The notes under the pieces were generated by a model. It was not told the DNA's origin. It searched no databases and was given only the letters and a program-made list of their open reading frames with translations. A stretch of DNA of 64,000 bases from Breznakia pachnodae. Its GTDB lineage: Bacteria > Bacillota_I > Bacilli_A > Erysipelotrichales > Erysipelotrichaceae. Positions within the stretch are counted from its first letter, which is position 1, and every line of letters begins with the position of its first letter. The translations under genes were made by a program, and so were the position numbers. The stretch is taken from positions 124,001-188,000 of the forward strand of contig NZ_JAUSUR010000004.1 in NCBI RefSeq assembly GCF_030814225.1. Reading direction: 5' to 3'. Shown in pieces: positions 50,959 to 60,411 of the stretch.

Positions 50959-53049
50959 TCACTTGCCCTTCGTATGCTCATAAATATACTGAATAATCTC
51001 TTGTGGCTGTTTTGCACAATCCAACATTTCATAAAACTTTTGATCAGCCATCAGATCAATCAATTCATTCATCGCCTGCAAATGTAATTCACTGTTGGTA
51101 GAACTCAAAGAAAAAATATACTTCACTGGATCATTTTCAGCACTTCCAAATTTAATTGGTTCCTTTAATACACTAATACCAATTGCTGTACCATAAGCTC
51201 CTGCCTCAGGTAAAGCATGGGGTAATGCAAAATGTTTAGTAATTACAAAGTAAGGACCAAGACGACGCATATCTCTAATAATTGTTTCAATATATTCATC
51301 ATTTACAATCCCATCTGTTTTCATTTCTAAGAATCCTTCACGGATTGCATCTTCACGATTTTTTGCTTCTAGCCCTAGATGAATATAGCGTTGATTAAGT
51401 AAGTCAATCAATTGCAGTGATTTTTTTTCTTCATTTAATACCTGAAAACTAAAATCAGTAAAATAAGAAGCCAAATCACTATATAAGTCTTGTTCCTCTT
51501 TTACTTCTGCATATTTACGTATAATATTCATTACCACATCAATATTTGGTCGATTAGTAAACGTATTACCAAATAATGCATATAGTTCTCGTACAACTTG
51601 ATATCGTTCTCTGGTGTTCATTACTGGCGATACTCTTACAATTGGAATATCTAAATCAACATCATTTAAAATATAACTGGTGGCAAATACAATATCTGCC
51701 TGATCTTTCATTTCCTGTAACTTCCCCACATTAATTGGCGGTAAGAAGTGAAGTTCAGGAAACAGATTCTTTAATTCATTATAAAGAATTGCAGAACTTC
51801 CGATTCCATTTCCACACACAACAAGTGCGGTTTTCTGTTTATTATTTTCAAGCATTCGATGATTGGAAAAAATCGTCGCAAAATGCATTGTAAGATAAGC
51901 AATTTCTTCATCAGGAGTTTCCTGAGGAAACAGAAAAGCAACTGATCGCATTGATTCCTTCACTAATTTATAAAGTTCGGGGAATTCATCTTGGATTCTC
52001 TCACTTAATGGGTTGTAGATCGGAAGTTTCATAATCATTCGATAATATGCTGGACGAATATGTCCATAAAGTTGTGTGAATATTTTTTCTATATCTTTAA
52101 AATGAACACCACTTAATGATTCAAAACGCATCAGCACTTTCATTACCAGTTCAGATATCAATGTCCAGTCTTTGGTATCTTCATTAATATCTCCTACTGA
52201 GATACCAAGAATCCACGAACTTATATAATAAATATCTGCTTTTGGTATATTCTCTGTATTCTTATAATTTTTTAATAACTCAACTGTAAATTTATATTCT
52301 TTTAATGATTGAAGAATTGCTGGTTGAATATGAATCAGTAGTTCTTCATTTTCATGACTGCTGTTTAAAATTCGCATCTTTAAAAAGATAAAGATATAAA
52401 TAAACTCATTCAGACGATCCTCCACAAAATGAATATTGTGTTGATTTGCCAGTTCATCAATTACTAACTTTGAATATTGAAAAATATCTAAATGAAATTC
52501 ATCAATAAACAAATCAAACATTCTTCCACTTGGTTCTTTTGATAATGTTGATAATACAATCTCAATCATATAACGACGAATATCTCCTTCATCACCTTCC
52601 AGATAGTATCCGGACATTCGATCATTCTTCACAACAATCGAATAACTTGTTAGTTCATCCGACAATGCTTTTATGGTTTGAAGTACAGTAGAACGACTTA
52701 ACTGCAGAGAATTGATAAAGTGTTGAAGTGAAAGATATTCAAAATTTAAGAACATCATTAAAAATAGGTAATTTTGCCGTTCTCCTTTATTCAAGTAATA
52801 AGGCTGCACCTGTTGTTGTTTATGCAGAATCAGTTCAATTGCACTACGAATATCTGGTGTGATTACAAGTTCTCCATTACTGCTTAGCTGAATGGTTAGC
52901 TGATTTGTTGTTTTTAAAATCTGATTGATTTTATCTAAACGATACATAATCTGTCGTTTAGATACTTTGGTTTGAATCATCAGATCATCAACTGAAAGAT
53001 ATGCTTTATTGGCAATTGACTGCATTAGTAGTAATAATTCTACTTCCAT
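50959..53049 (-). CDS. PRD-containing PTS transcriptional regulator (MtlR/LicR type)
   Basis: The 696-aa regulator has two N-terminal helix-turn-helix regions (about 1-150), two PRD domains (about 165-400) and a GatB-like EIIB domain with the phosphorylatable Cys in VVCGNGIGSS (about 408-417). A C-terminal EIIA domain carries the His in HFALPHALPE (about 610). Phosphorylation by HPr and EII tunes its activity. It stands downstream of the IIA-IIB-IIC-SIS-aldolase operon and probably activates it. A TATAAT at 53107-53112 is its likely -10. Confidence 0.9.
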   Translation of the reverse strand: MEVELLLLMQSIANKAYLSVDDLMIQTKVSKRQIMYRLDKINQILKTTNQLTIQLSSNGELVITPDIRSAIELILHKQQQVQPYYLNKGERQNYLFLMMFLNFEYLSLQHFINSLQLSRSTVLQTIKALSDELTSYSIVVKNDRMSGYYLEGDEGDIRRYMIEIVLSTLSKEPSGRMFDLFIDEFHLDIFQYSKLVIDELANQHNIHFVEDRLNEFIYIFIFLKMRILNSSHENEELLIHIQPAILQSLKEYKFTVELLKNYKNTENIPKADIYYISSWILGISVGDINEDTKDWTLISELVMKVLMRFESLSGVHFKDIEKIFTQLYGHIRPAYYRMIMKLPIYNPLSERIQDEFPELYKLVKESMRSVAFLFPQETPDEEIAYLTMHFATIFSNHRMLENNKQKTALVVCGNGIGSSAILYNELKNLFPELHFLPPINVGKLQEMKDQADIVFATSYILNDVDLDIPIVRVSPVMNTRERYQVVRELYALFGNTFTNRPNIDVVMNIIRKYAEVKEEQDLYSDLASYFTDFSFQVLNEEKKSLQLIDLLNQRYIHLGLEAKNREDAIREGFLEMKTDGIVNDEYIETIIRDMRRLGPYFVITKHFALPHALPEAGAYGTAIGISVLKEPIKFGSAENDPVKYIFSLSSTNSELHLQAMNELIDLMADQKFYEMLDCAKQPQEIIQYIYEHTKGK

Positions 53050-53178
53050 GTAACTTCCCTCCGTTAATTATATTTTATAAGTTCAATATAATTATCTGCG
53101 CTTTTTATTATAGCACTTACACTCACCCAATACCTATATTTTTTGCAAATTCTCCCTTACAAATGATATAGACAGTTT

Positions 53179-53202
53179 CAGAGATGTCACTTAACATCTC
53201 TG
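53179..53202 (-). terminator. Possible terminator of the PTS operon
   Basis: Nine-bp stem CAGAGATGT (53179-53187) and ACATCTCTG (53194-53202) lies between the aldolase gene and the regulator. The T-run on the minus strand is weak, so it may instead be a processing or regulatory hairpin. The rest of the 218-base gap holds the regulator's promoter region and no gene. Confidence 0.4.
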
Positions 53203-53267
53203 GTTTATCTGTTCTCTTTTTATGGATTTGGTCATTCTCACTTATGACACAAACCTTTCTATCTTTA

Positions 53268-54152
53268 TTATAACTTACCTTTATAGTAATCTAACATTTC
53301 CTGTATTTTCTTATCATCTTCTTTTGTAGGTGTTTCAAGTGGTAAACGAACTTCGCCAACATTTAATCCTGATAGTACAAGGGAACGTTTCAATACTGCT
53401 GGTTGAATCTTCAGTTTATTTACACCTCTTAACGTCTCAATATCAAGTTGTGCTTTCTGCGCGGCTTCGATATCACCTTTCAGATAATTCTGATAAATTG
53501 CAACATCTATTTTCGTTAATAAATTAGAAGTTGCAGCAACCGCTCCTGTTGCACCTGCCTGTAATGCTTTTAGAATCATGGAATCAGATCCTGCAAGAAC
53601 AATAAAATCTTTCTCTTTTGTGACTTCAATATATGCTTTCATATTATCGAAATCACCACTACTATCTTTTATCCCCTTAATGTTTTTTACATCACTTAGT
53701 TCTTTTACAACTTCTAGTGAAATTGGATTTCCTGTAAGGGAAGGAATATTATAAAGTAAAATTGGCAAATCAACATTTTCAGCTATCGTTTTGTAATGTG
53801 CTATCAGTTCTTTATCTGATAGTTTTTGAAAGTAAGGTGCAATTAGCGATACTGCATCGACTCCCACATCATTCATCTTATTGGCTAGATCAATTGATAG
53901 CTTTGTCCCACAAGATCCTGCACCTGCATATACTGCAACTCGCTTATCAACAATATCTACCACTAAGCGACAAAACGATACTTTCTCTTCATCACTTAGA
54001 CTTTGAAACTCTCCATTCGTTCCTAGGATAAAGATTCCATCAACTCCATCTGCAATTAGTTTTTCAATCAACTCTTTAGTCATTTCTTCATTAATTGTAT
54101 AGTCAGCGCGAAATGGTGTGACCATTGCCGTAATCATTCCTTCAATTTTCAT
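53268..54152 (-). CDS. DapA/NanA-family Schiff-base aldolase
   Basis: The start is ATG 54152 (MKIEGMITAMVTPFRAD), after GGGAGGG; an in-frame start at 54200 lies inside the upstream gene. The 294-aa protein has the family motifs: TNGEF, the Tyr in YNIPSLTG, the Schiff-base Lys in GIKDSSGD and AGSD. DHDPS, N-acetylneuraminate lyase and keto-deoxy-sugar-acid aldolases all share them. Clustering with a PTS and a SIS isomerase favours a sugar-acid aldolase. The exact substrate is unknown. It overlaps the SIS gene by four bases. Confidence 0.85.
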   Translation of the reverse strand: MKIEGMITAMVTPFRADYTINEEMTKELIEKLIADGVDGIFILGTNGEFQSLSDEEKVSFCRLVVDIVDKRVAVYAGAGSCGTKLSIDLANKMNDVGVDAVSLIAPYFQKLSDKELIAHYKTIAENVDLPILLYNIPSLTGNPISLEVVKELSDVKNIKGIKDSSGDFDNMKAYIEVTKEKDFIVLAGSDSMILKALQAGATGAVAATSNLLTKIDVAIYQNYLKGDIEAAQKAQLDIETLRGVNKLKIQPAVLKRSLVLSGLNVGEVRLPLETPTKEDDKKIQEMLDYYKGKL

Positions 54153-54757
54153 TTGTTTCCCTCCCTGATACTTTTTCCTAACGAACCACCTGGATGCCAT
54201 TTTACATATTCACTTGGAGTAATTTTTTTATATTCCTGAAGTAGGATTGATAACCCCTGAAGTACAATCATTTCTGCAATAATTGAAGATCTTGGTGGTT
54301 TATTCAAAACATCTCCTTCTCGCTTTACACCCGCAAACAAACATACATCACATTCTTTCGCTAACCATGAATCAACATTTCCTGTAACAGCTATTAGCAC
54401 TGCTTTGTTTTGTTTCAAGGTTCTCACGGTTGCCTTTAACTCTTCTGTTTCACCACTGTTGCTAATTGCGATGACAACATCTCCTGCCACTACCTGACCT
54501 GAACTACCATGAATGGCTTCGGTAGCATCTAAGACATAAGCTGGTGTTCCAGTAGAAGAAAACAGGGATGCAGCATATTCTGCCACATGGGATGGTTTTC
54601 CAATTCCTGAAATATGTACACGGTTTCCATTTGCTTCTGCTTTTACAATCATCTCTTTGGCTTTTTGTAATGCATCTGCATCTATTTTATTCATAAAACT
54701 TTCAATTTCTTCTTTACTAATCGTTATGTAATTCTCTAATATCTCTTTTTCTCTCAT
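54149..54757 (-). CDS. SIS-domain sugar-phosphate isomerase
   Basis: The 202-aa protein has the SIS fold with GIGKPSHVAEY and SNSGETEEL, similar to arabinose-5-phosphate and 6-phospho-3-hexulose isomerases (KpsF/GutQ/HxlB type), without CBS domains. It acts on an aldose or ketose phosphate. It lies between the PTS IIC gene (54-base gap) and the aldolase gene (overlap of four bases). Confidence 0.85.
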   Translation of the reverse strand: MREKEILENYITISKEEIESFMNKIDADALQKAKEMIVKAEANGNRVHISGIGKPSHVAEYAASLFSSTGTPAYVLDATEAIHGSSGQVVAGDVVIAISNSGETEELKATVRTLKQNKAVLIAVTGNVDSWLAKECDVCLFAGVKREGDVLNKPPRSSIIAEMIVLQGLSILLQEYKKITPSEYVKWHPGGSLGKSIREGNK

Positions 54758-54811
54758 TACTAAGCTCCTTTAATTTTAACGAAAGGCAGAAACCAAGTTT
54801 CTGCCTTATCT

Positions 54812-56116
54812 TTAGAATCCAAATAAAGATTTAACAAATTCTACTACTTGGTATAATGCACTTCCGATAATGTTGTAATCGATGTTTGGGAATGATGCTC
54901 CTTCGATTCCCAGAGCTGAGAATGTTGGATATAGAAGTAGTGGTAAAGCTACTAATCCAATACCGACAATAAATGATCCGATAAAGGCTCCTTTCCAACC
55001 TCCATATGCATTTCCAAATACCCCACAGGTTCCTCCAGAGAAGAAACAAATACCGGCTGCTGGAATCATAATAACTGAACTATTGAGAGCAACCATAGCA
55101 CCCATGGCAACAAGTCCACCTAGGAATGAACCAACAAATCCTACAACTACTGCTGTTGGAGCAAACGGGAAGATTGCTGGACAGTCAACTGCTGGTTTTG
55201 AATTAGGGATGTATTTTTCAGAAATTGCAACGAATGCTGCTGTAATTTCAGCGATAAATTGACGAACCCCATAAATCAGAACACTCATACCTGCTGCAAA
55301 TTGTAATCCTTGAAGTAATGGGTAAATAAACCATAAATCGGTTCCTGCTAATTCTTTTACTGTATCCATATGACCGTTTGCTACACATGCAAATACTGCT
55401 ACATAGAATAGTACAACCATAAATAATGCTACTGAGAAAATGAAATCTCTAAATAAATCAAAGAATTTAGGCATTTTCACTTTACTTGAATCAGCTGGTT
55501 TTTCAGATTTTCTTTCGAATTTCCCAATTACTTTTCCAACCCATCCTGAGAATGCGTATCCTACACAGTTAAAGTGACCAATTGCGATATCATCATTTCC
55601 TGTGATTTTATTCATATATTTCTGACAAAGTGTTGGTAAGGCAGCTCCACAGAATCCTAGAATAATACCTCCAACAATTACGGTTACAACCATTGGTGCA
55701 CCTAATGCAATCATTACTAGACCTAACACACATGCAAAGTATAGAAAGTGTTGTCCAGTTAAGAAGATTGCTTTGAATCTTGTGAACTTAGCAAATAATA
55801 AGTTAGCGGCAAATCCAACTAACAACAAGAGGGCGACCTCGGTTCCATGTACATTTAACGCCATACTAGTGGCAACCTCAACTTGTGTTGTAACTCCTTC
55901 AATTCCAAATCCTTGATTAAATAATGTTGTGAAATTCGTTACGATGGTTCCTAAGAAATTTGAACCAATATTGAAAATCATAAATCCAATAATAGTCTTT
56001 GAAGTTCCTGATATAACTTCTGTTGCTGACTTCTTTTGTAGCAACAACCCAATACAAGCGATAATACCGACAATTAAAGCTGTATTTCTCGTTTGGGCTA
56101 AAATAGCATCTAACAT
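54812..56116 (-). CDS. PTS transporter IIC, ascorbate (UlaA/SgaT) family
   Basis: The 434-aa permease has about ten or eleven membrane segments (LIVGIIACIGLLLQKKSA start; FNCVGYAFSGWVGKVIG; SGGTCGVFGNAYGG). These match the UlaA/SgaT family of PTS IIC proteins. The sugar may not be ascorbate, since no ula catabolic genes lie here. It forms the IIA-IIB-IIC transporter with the two upstream genes. AGGAGG precedes the ATG. Confidence 0.88.
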   Translation of the reverse strand: MLDAILAQTRNTALIVGIIACIGLLLQKKSATEVISGTSKTIIGFMIFNIGSNFLGTIVTNFTTLFNQGFGIEGVTTQVEVATSMALNVHGTEVALLLLVGFAANLLFAKFTRFKAIFLTGQHFLYFACVLGLVMIALGAPMVVTVIVGGIILGFCGAALPTLCQKYMNKITGNDDIAIGHFNCVGYAFSGWVGKVIGKFERKSEKPADSSKVKMPKFFDLFRDFIFSVALFMVVLFYVAVFACVANGHMDTVKELAGTDLWFIYPLLQGLQFAAGMSVLIYGVRQFIAEITAAFVAISEKYIPNSKPAVDCPAIFPFAPTAVVVGFVGSFLGGLVAMGAMVALNSSVIMIPAAGICFFSGGTCGVFGNAYGGWKGAFIGSFIVGIGLVALPLLLYPTFSALGIEGASFPNIDYNIIGSALYQVVEFVKSLFGF

Positions 56117-56140
56117 CTCTTTTCCTCCTTATATGTTTTA

Positions 56141-56422
56141 TTATTTTTCTACTGCTTCTAAGAAGCCTTCTAGTTTCTCTTTAATCTCTCCTTTGTTCAT
56201 AATATTTAGAACACCAAGAGCATAATAATCTCTTCCTTGTAATTCTTTGGCAAGGTCATCCATGGTAACTACTAAGTCTCCAGTAAATCCATTTAATGAA
56301 TCTAAGTTTCCATGTTCTGTTTCAATATCAAAGTTATTTTCTTTGATTACTTGATCCACTTTAATTTTCAGCATCATACTAGAACCCATTCCAGCACGAC
56401 AACAAACAAGTGCTTTATGCAT
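56141..56422 (-). CDS. PTS IIB component, ascorbate/galactitol type
   Basis: The 93-aa protein begins MHKALVCCRAGMGSSMMLK, with the phospho-accepting Cys in the CxxGxGSS loop of the lactose/ascorbate/galactitol IIB fold. It passes phosphate from IIA to the sugar. It lies between IIA and IIC. Confidence 0.9.
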   Translation of the reverse strand: MHKALVCCRAGMGSSMMLKIKVDQVIKENNFDIETEHGNLDSLNGFTGDLVVTMDDLAKELQGRDYYALGVLNIMNKGEIKEKLEGFLEAVEK

Positions 56423-56427
56423 AACAT

Positions 56428-56880
56428 TTACCTCCTTTCTTTCTCACTCACATACTTAAGAATTTCTTTTGGTTGTGTTGCCTGATCCAAAACTTTATAG
56501 AAGTTCTCATCTTCCAGTAAATCAGCTAATTCTGCAAGTGCCTCTAAATGCTCTTTGTTCTCTTTTGCACTTAAACAGAAAATATACTTTACTGGATCAT
56601 TTTCCTTATTACCAAACACAACAGGTTCTTTCAACGTCGCGACACCAATCGCAGTTTCAATAACTCCCATTTGTGATCTGGCATGAGGAATTGCAACATG
56701 TTTGGTAATTACGATATATGGACCACTTTCTTTTACACTATCGATAATGGCATCTACATATCTCGCTTCTACCTTGTTTGATAAAACCAATGGTTGCGCT
56801 GACTGACGTATTGCGTCACACCAATCTTTTGCATCAATATTTAGTTTTATCAGTTTCTCACTTAATAACTTACTTAACAT
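56428..56880 (-). CDS. PTS IIA component (mannitol/fructose type)
   Basis: The start is ATG 56880 (MLSKLLSEKLIKLN); the longer frame to 56946 begins upstream of the promoter at 56918-56946, so the internal start is favoured. The 150-aa protein has the phosphorylated His in HVAIPHARSQMG. It resembles the EIIA domain of the downstream PRD regulator, which may be an evolutionary copy. First gene of the operon. Confidence 0.88.
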   Translation of the reverse strand: MLSKLLSEKLIKLNIDAKDWCDAIRQSAQPLVLSNKVEARYVDAIIDSVKESGPYIVITKHVAIPHARSQMGVIETAIGVATLKEPVVFGNKENDPVKYIFCLSAKENKEHLEALAELADLLEDENFYKVLDQATQPKEILKYVSEKERR

Positions 56881-56917
56881 CGCTCTCTCTTCTCCTTGCC
56901 ATTTCCTTTGCATCTCT

Positions 56918-56946
56918 ATCATAAATCTGACCCGTTTTCTTTTCAA
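56918..56946 (-). promoter_or_regulatory. Promoter of the PTS/aldolase operon
   Basis: Minus-strand TTGAAA (56941-56946) and TATGAT (56918-56923) with a 17-base spacer; start near 56911, giving a 30-base leader. No catabolite-responsive element was clear. Confidence 0.65.
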
Positions 56947-57016
56947 TTTGTTTTCGGTCCAACTTTTGTATGTGATTCTTACATTTTATAAACTCTTTAG
57001 AATTTATCACAAAAAA

Positions 57017-57040
57017 ACACCTTAGTTTTCACTAAGATGT
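57017..57040 (-). terminator. Terminator of the MurT/GatD operon
   Basis: Stem ACACCTTAG (57017-57025) and CTAAGATGT (57032-57040), with one G-T pair; then a run of seven T on the minus strand. Confidence 0.75.
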
Positions 57041-57064
57041 CGTTCAATTTGTTACATGAAAATG

Positions 57065-57355
57065 TTAAAATTCTTTTCTGTTTATCAAATATTTTTTGAT
57101 ATCTAAAACATCAACAATACAAATAGCAATGAATAAAATAAAGACGAAAGTAAACAATAGATATTCTTTTTGCATAAAAAATAAATAACTCATACCTCCA
57201 AGCAAAACTGGCCAAATAAGATATTTAAGTGTAACTCCCAAAACATAAATTATCCATGCTCCAGTTCTTACGCTTAGATGTAGTTCATCATTTTTTCTTG
57301 CACTATTTATTTTAGAAGACAGTTTTTCCCAATAAATACCTATAAATGATCCCAT
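57065..57355 (-). CDS. 96-aa two-pass membrane protein
   Basis: Two hydrophobic stretches (about 34-60 and 66-86) flanked by charged ends. It is the last gene of the MurT/GatD operon. No family was recognised. Confidence 0.65.
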   Translation of the reverse strand: MGSFIGIYWEKLSSKINSARKNDELHLSVRTGAWIIYVLGVTLKYLIWPVLLGGMSYLFFMQKEYLLFTFVFILFIAICIVDVLDIKKYLINRKEF

Positions 57356-57373
57356 AGTTTTCCTTTCTCTTTA

Positions 57374-57748
57374 CTAGTTTAATCCTTGTTGCAACAATCC
57401 TTTAATCTCATCCGCATATAATACAATGGATTCCTCTTGTCCTGGATTAATTACAATATTATTCTCTTTCAATGTTTCTAACAAGTCCGCAGCATTTGCT
57501 TTCACATATGGAGTTTCATTTTCTCCCAAGAACGTTTCTAATGACTGCATTGACAAGAAAATCGGAACATAAGAAATATCATCATGTTGAATTGAGAATA
57601 CACGAAGGTTATCACCTTCTTTAACTCTAGTTCCATCTATATCACTTGATGCGATAATATATACATCATTCAGCAATAATTCAAAGAAAAATTGTTTCTG
57701 CATTTCTTCATCACGAAATGCTTGTTCAAAAAGACTATCTAATGCCAT
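57374..57748 (-). CDS. SseB-domain-like protein
   Basis: I prefer ATG 57748 (MALDSLFEQAFRDEEMQKQF), preceded by AAAGGG; it lies in the end of the GatD gene. The 124-aa protein resembles the N-terminal domain of SseB-like proteins (VYIIASSDIDGTRV and FLSMQSLETFL). Function unknown. It belongs to the MurT/GatD operon. Confidence 0.6.
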   Translation of the reverse strand: MALDSLFEQAFRDEEMQKQFFFELLLNDVYIIASSDIDGTRVKEGDNLRVFSIQHDDISYVPIFLSMQSLETFLGENETPYVKANAADLLETLKENNIVINPGQEESIVLYADEIKGLLQQGLN

Positions 57749-57749
57749 A

Positions 57750-58487
57750 TTACCCTTTCTTTGCATGCATCCGTTTACGCATTGCTTCTTTCGCTTGTAG
57801 TTCTAACGTATCATCAAGTGGTTTTAATTCTACATTATCATATTCTTTTGACAATGCTTTCTTAATAATGAAATCTGCCACTTCTGGGTTTTTAGGTAAT
57901 AAAGGACCATGCATATAGGTTCCTAACACTTGTCCATTATAGAATCCTTCATATTCTCCTTGGTATACATTTCCATGGCCTGATACTACTTTACCAAATG
58001 GTGTAGTAACATTCATTGTTTGACCACCATGGTTTTCAAAACCAACAACCGTTACTTTCTTTCCATCCAAATCAGCTTCAATTTCAATATTACCAATACA
58101 TCTACCAACATTTGGATTACTTTTTGTATAGTAATCAAAAATACCAAGACCTTGGATTTCACGATTATTGTTATCAATATAGTATTGACCAAAGAACTGA
58201 TAACCTCCACAAATTAACAACACAAATGATTTTGCATCAATTGCGTCTAAGATATCTTGTTTACGATTCACCAAATCTTCGTATAACAATCCTTGTTCAC
58301 GATCAGCACCACCACCAATAAAAATCAGATGAAAGTCACTTAGATTCTTTTCTTCATTGATTCCACATGTATCTACTTCAATTTCAATATCACGATCCAA
58401 ACAACGTTTCTTTAATACCTGTATATTTCCACGATCACCATATAAATCCATAATGTCATGGTACATCCACAATACTTTCATTTTCAT
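57750..58487 (-). CDS. gatD: Lipid II isoglutaminyl synthase, glutaminase subunit GatD
   Basis: The 245-aa glutaminase of the CobB/CobQ-like type has the catalytic Cys at C93 (ICGGYQ) and a His in GTYMHGPLLPKNP. With MurT it amidates the D-Glu of lipid II to D-isoglutamine. It is coupled to murT by a four-base overlap. GGAGG lies eight bases before the ATG. Confidence 0.92.
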   Translation of the reverse strand: MKMKVLWMYHDIMDLYGDRGNIQVLKKRCLDRDIEIEVDTCGINEEKNLSDFHLIFIGGGADREQGLLYEDLVNRKQDILDAIDAKSFVLLICGGYQFFGQYYIDNNNREIQGLGIFDYYTKSNPNVGRCIGNIEIEADLDGKKVTVVGFENHGGQTMNVTTPFGKVVSGHGNVYQGEYEGFYNGQVLGTYMHGPLLPKNPEVADFIIKKALSKEYDNVELKPLDDTLELQAKEAMRKRMHAKKG

Positions 58488-59797
58488 GAGGCATTCCTCC
58501 TCAGTACTCCACGCATTGGTTGTAATGCAGTATAAGTTGCAATTACATATGCATGATTATCTAAACTTTTTAACTTTTTAATTGCATCATCCATATCTTC
58601 TAGCACAATTAAGTTTCCTTCGTAATTTTCATAACGTAATCGTAATGCCATATCATAAGCACGTAGCCCACAACAAATAATATTTTTCGTTGTATCATTT
58701 ACTAACAAATCGAAATGAGCATCCCATATCCACGATACATCAGTACCATCCTGATCATTGTCATTTAATACGATCACAATATCTTTCGCTTCTTTATCAC
58801 GCATAATATATTTCATTACTTCATTGGCACCAGTTGGATTCTTAACTAAATTCAACAGACAATCTTTACCAATATCAAAGTGTTCCATTCTACCATCTTT
58901 TAATTCAAATGACTTTAACACATCTCTAGCAATCGCTAAATCCATGTTTTCTAATTTCGCCAATGAGATTACCCCTACACAATTATAAATCGCATACAGT
59001 GCATCCTGTGGTGCATGAAACTGCATTCCATCTACCACAAACGTTTGATTCGCAATGTCTACTTCATGAGCTTCCAGATAGAATTCATTGTGTCCAAATG
59101 AACAGTTAGGACAATGAAAACGACCAATGTGTGAATATTGATAATAATCATACTTCAATTCCGCATTACAACGGAAACAGAACTTTCCTTCACTTGCTTC
59201 ATTGGATACTTTCATACTCATTTCATTTTCATCTACACCAAAGTAATGTACTTGAGCATGTGTTGCTGAATCTGCTAAACGCACAACATTTGGATCATCA
59301 CCGTTTAATACCAATGTTCCTTTGTATTCTTTTAATGCAGATTCTACTCTACCTACTACATTTTCCATTTCTCCTGCACGATCTAATTGATCACGAAAGA
59401 AGTTATTTACCAATACTTTTGTAACTGGTACATATTTCATTACATGAGGTACATTTAATTCATCTACCTCAATTACAATACAATCCGCATTTACTTTCTT
59501 ATTCATTGATGTATTCTTCAACATCAGTGTAGTAATACCAACTAATAAGTTATCACCACGATTGTTGCAGATAACACGATTGTATTTTTTCTGCATCAGT
59601 GCATATACCATATTTGTGGTCGTTGTTTTCCCATTTGTACCACTTATCAAAATGATATCTTTTGGGTATGTAATTTTACTTAAAATATTCTTATCTAGTT
59701 TCAATGCAATCTGCCCTGGTAAAGAACCACCTCTACCAAATAAGCGTAAAATTGCAGTAATCAGTTTTACGATAATAATTGTAATTCTAGCTTTCAT
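58484..59797 (-). CDS. murT: Lipid II isoglutaminyl synthase, ATPase subunit MurT
   Basis: The start is ATG 59797 (MKARITIIIVKLI), five bases after AGGAG. The Mur-ligase-like protein has the ATP-binding SGTNGKTTTT at about residue 50, a four-Cys zinc ribbon (CFRC...CPNC) at about residues 195-230, and the C-terminal MurT domain. It activates the lipid II glutamate with ATP for GatD. First gene of the operon. A TATAAT sits about 30 bases upstream. Confidence 0.92.
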   Translation of the reverse strand: MKARITIIIVKLITAILRLFGRGGSLPGQIALKLDKNILSKITYPKDIILISGTNGKTTTTNMVYALMQKKYNRVICNNRGDNLLVGITTLMLKNTSMNKKVNADCIVIEVDELNVPHVMKYVPVTKVLVNNFFRDQLDRAGEMENVVGRVESALKEYKGTLVLNGDDPNVVRLADSATHAQVHYFGVDENEMSMKVSNEASEGKFCFRCNAELKYDYYQYSHIGRFHCPNCSFGHNEFYLEAHEVDIANQTFVVDGMQFHAPQDALYAIYNCVGVISLAKLENMDLAIARDVLKSFELKDGRMEHFDIGKDCLLNLVKNPTGANEVMKYIMRDKEAKDIVIVLNDNDQDGTDVSWIWDAHFDLLVNDTTKNIICCGLRAYDMALRLRYENYEGNLIVLEDMDDAIKKLKSLDNHAYVIATYTALQPMRGVLRRNAS

Positions 59798-59877
59798 TGG
59801 ATCTCCTAACAATAACTGCCATAATTATAGCATTTCCCCAAGAAAAGTAATAGCAGTTTTCTTCCAACCTACGCAAA

Positions 59878-59905
59878 AAGAAGATCAATGATTTTTGACC
59901 TTCTT
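59878..59905 (-). terminator. Terminator of the flavin split-barrel gene
   Basis: Eleven-bp stem AAGAAGATCAA (59878-59888) and TTGACCTTCTT (59895-59905), one G-T pair, with a T-run on the minus strand. Confidence 0.75.
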
Positions 59906-59914
59906 CATCTATTA

Positions 59915-60352
59915 TTAAATTTCTACTTCAAAGAACTCTACAGGAACTTCTCCTTCAAATCGCCATCCTTTTAATCCAGTTAATTCAATTTCAATAAATT
60001 GATTACTCTGCATATCTTCTCCAGGTGCTCCTTCTTCAAATGCACCAACATATTTTTTACGATAGGCTTCATTAATAGCTTTATTTTCATCTGCAAATAC
60101 ACTACCTAAAAATTTAACTTTCCCTTCTCCCTGATAAATACCATTCATCCCAATACAAAATCCTATATTATTATTGGTTTCCATCTGACGATATTTATTA
60201 GAACCTTTACTTGTGTAAAAAATAATACGACCATCCACCAACAATGGACTCACTGTTCTCACTCCAACTTTTTCACCATCAGAAGTTGCAAGAATCATTA
60301 CCTCTTCTTTATTCACTAACTCTTTTACTGCTCCCACTAAATCAAAACTCAT
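59915..60352 (-). CDS. Pyridoxamine 5'-phosphate oxidase-like FMN-binding protein
   Basis: The start is ATG 60352 (MSFDLVGAVKELVNKEE), nine bases after GGAGG. The 145-aa split-barrel protein has VMILATSDGEKVGVRTVSPL, FYTSKGSNKYRQM and a C-terminal strand typical of this family. It probably binds FMN or F420-like cofactors; substrate unknown. It stands alone, downstream of the AraC regulator. Confidence 0.82.
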   Translation of the reverse strand: MSFDLVGAVKELVNKEEVMILATSDGEKVGVRTVSPLLVDGRIIFYTSKGSNKYRQMETNNNIGFCIGMNGIYQGEGKVKFLGSVFADENKAINEAYRKKYVGAFEEGAPGEDMQSNQFIEIELTGLKGWRFEGEVPVEFFEVEI

Positions 60353-60411
60353 AATGTATACCTCCATCTACTTTCCAGTATAAAGTAGAAAGAAAAAGAA
60401 GTCTTGTAAAT

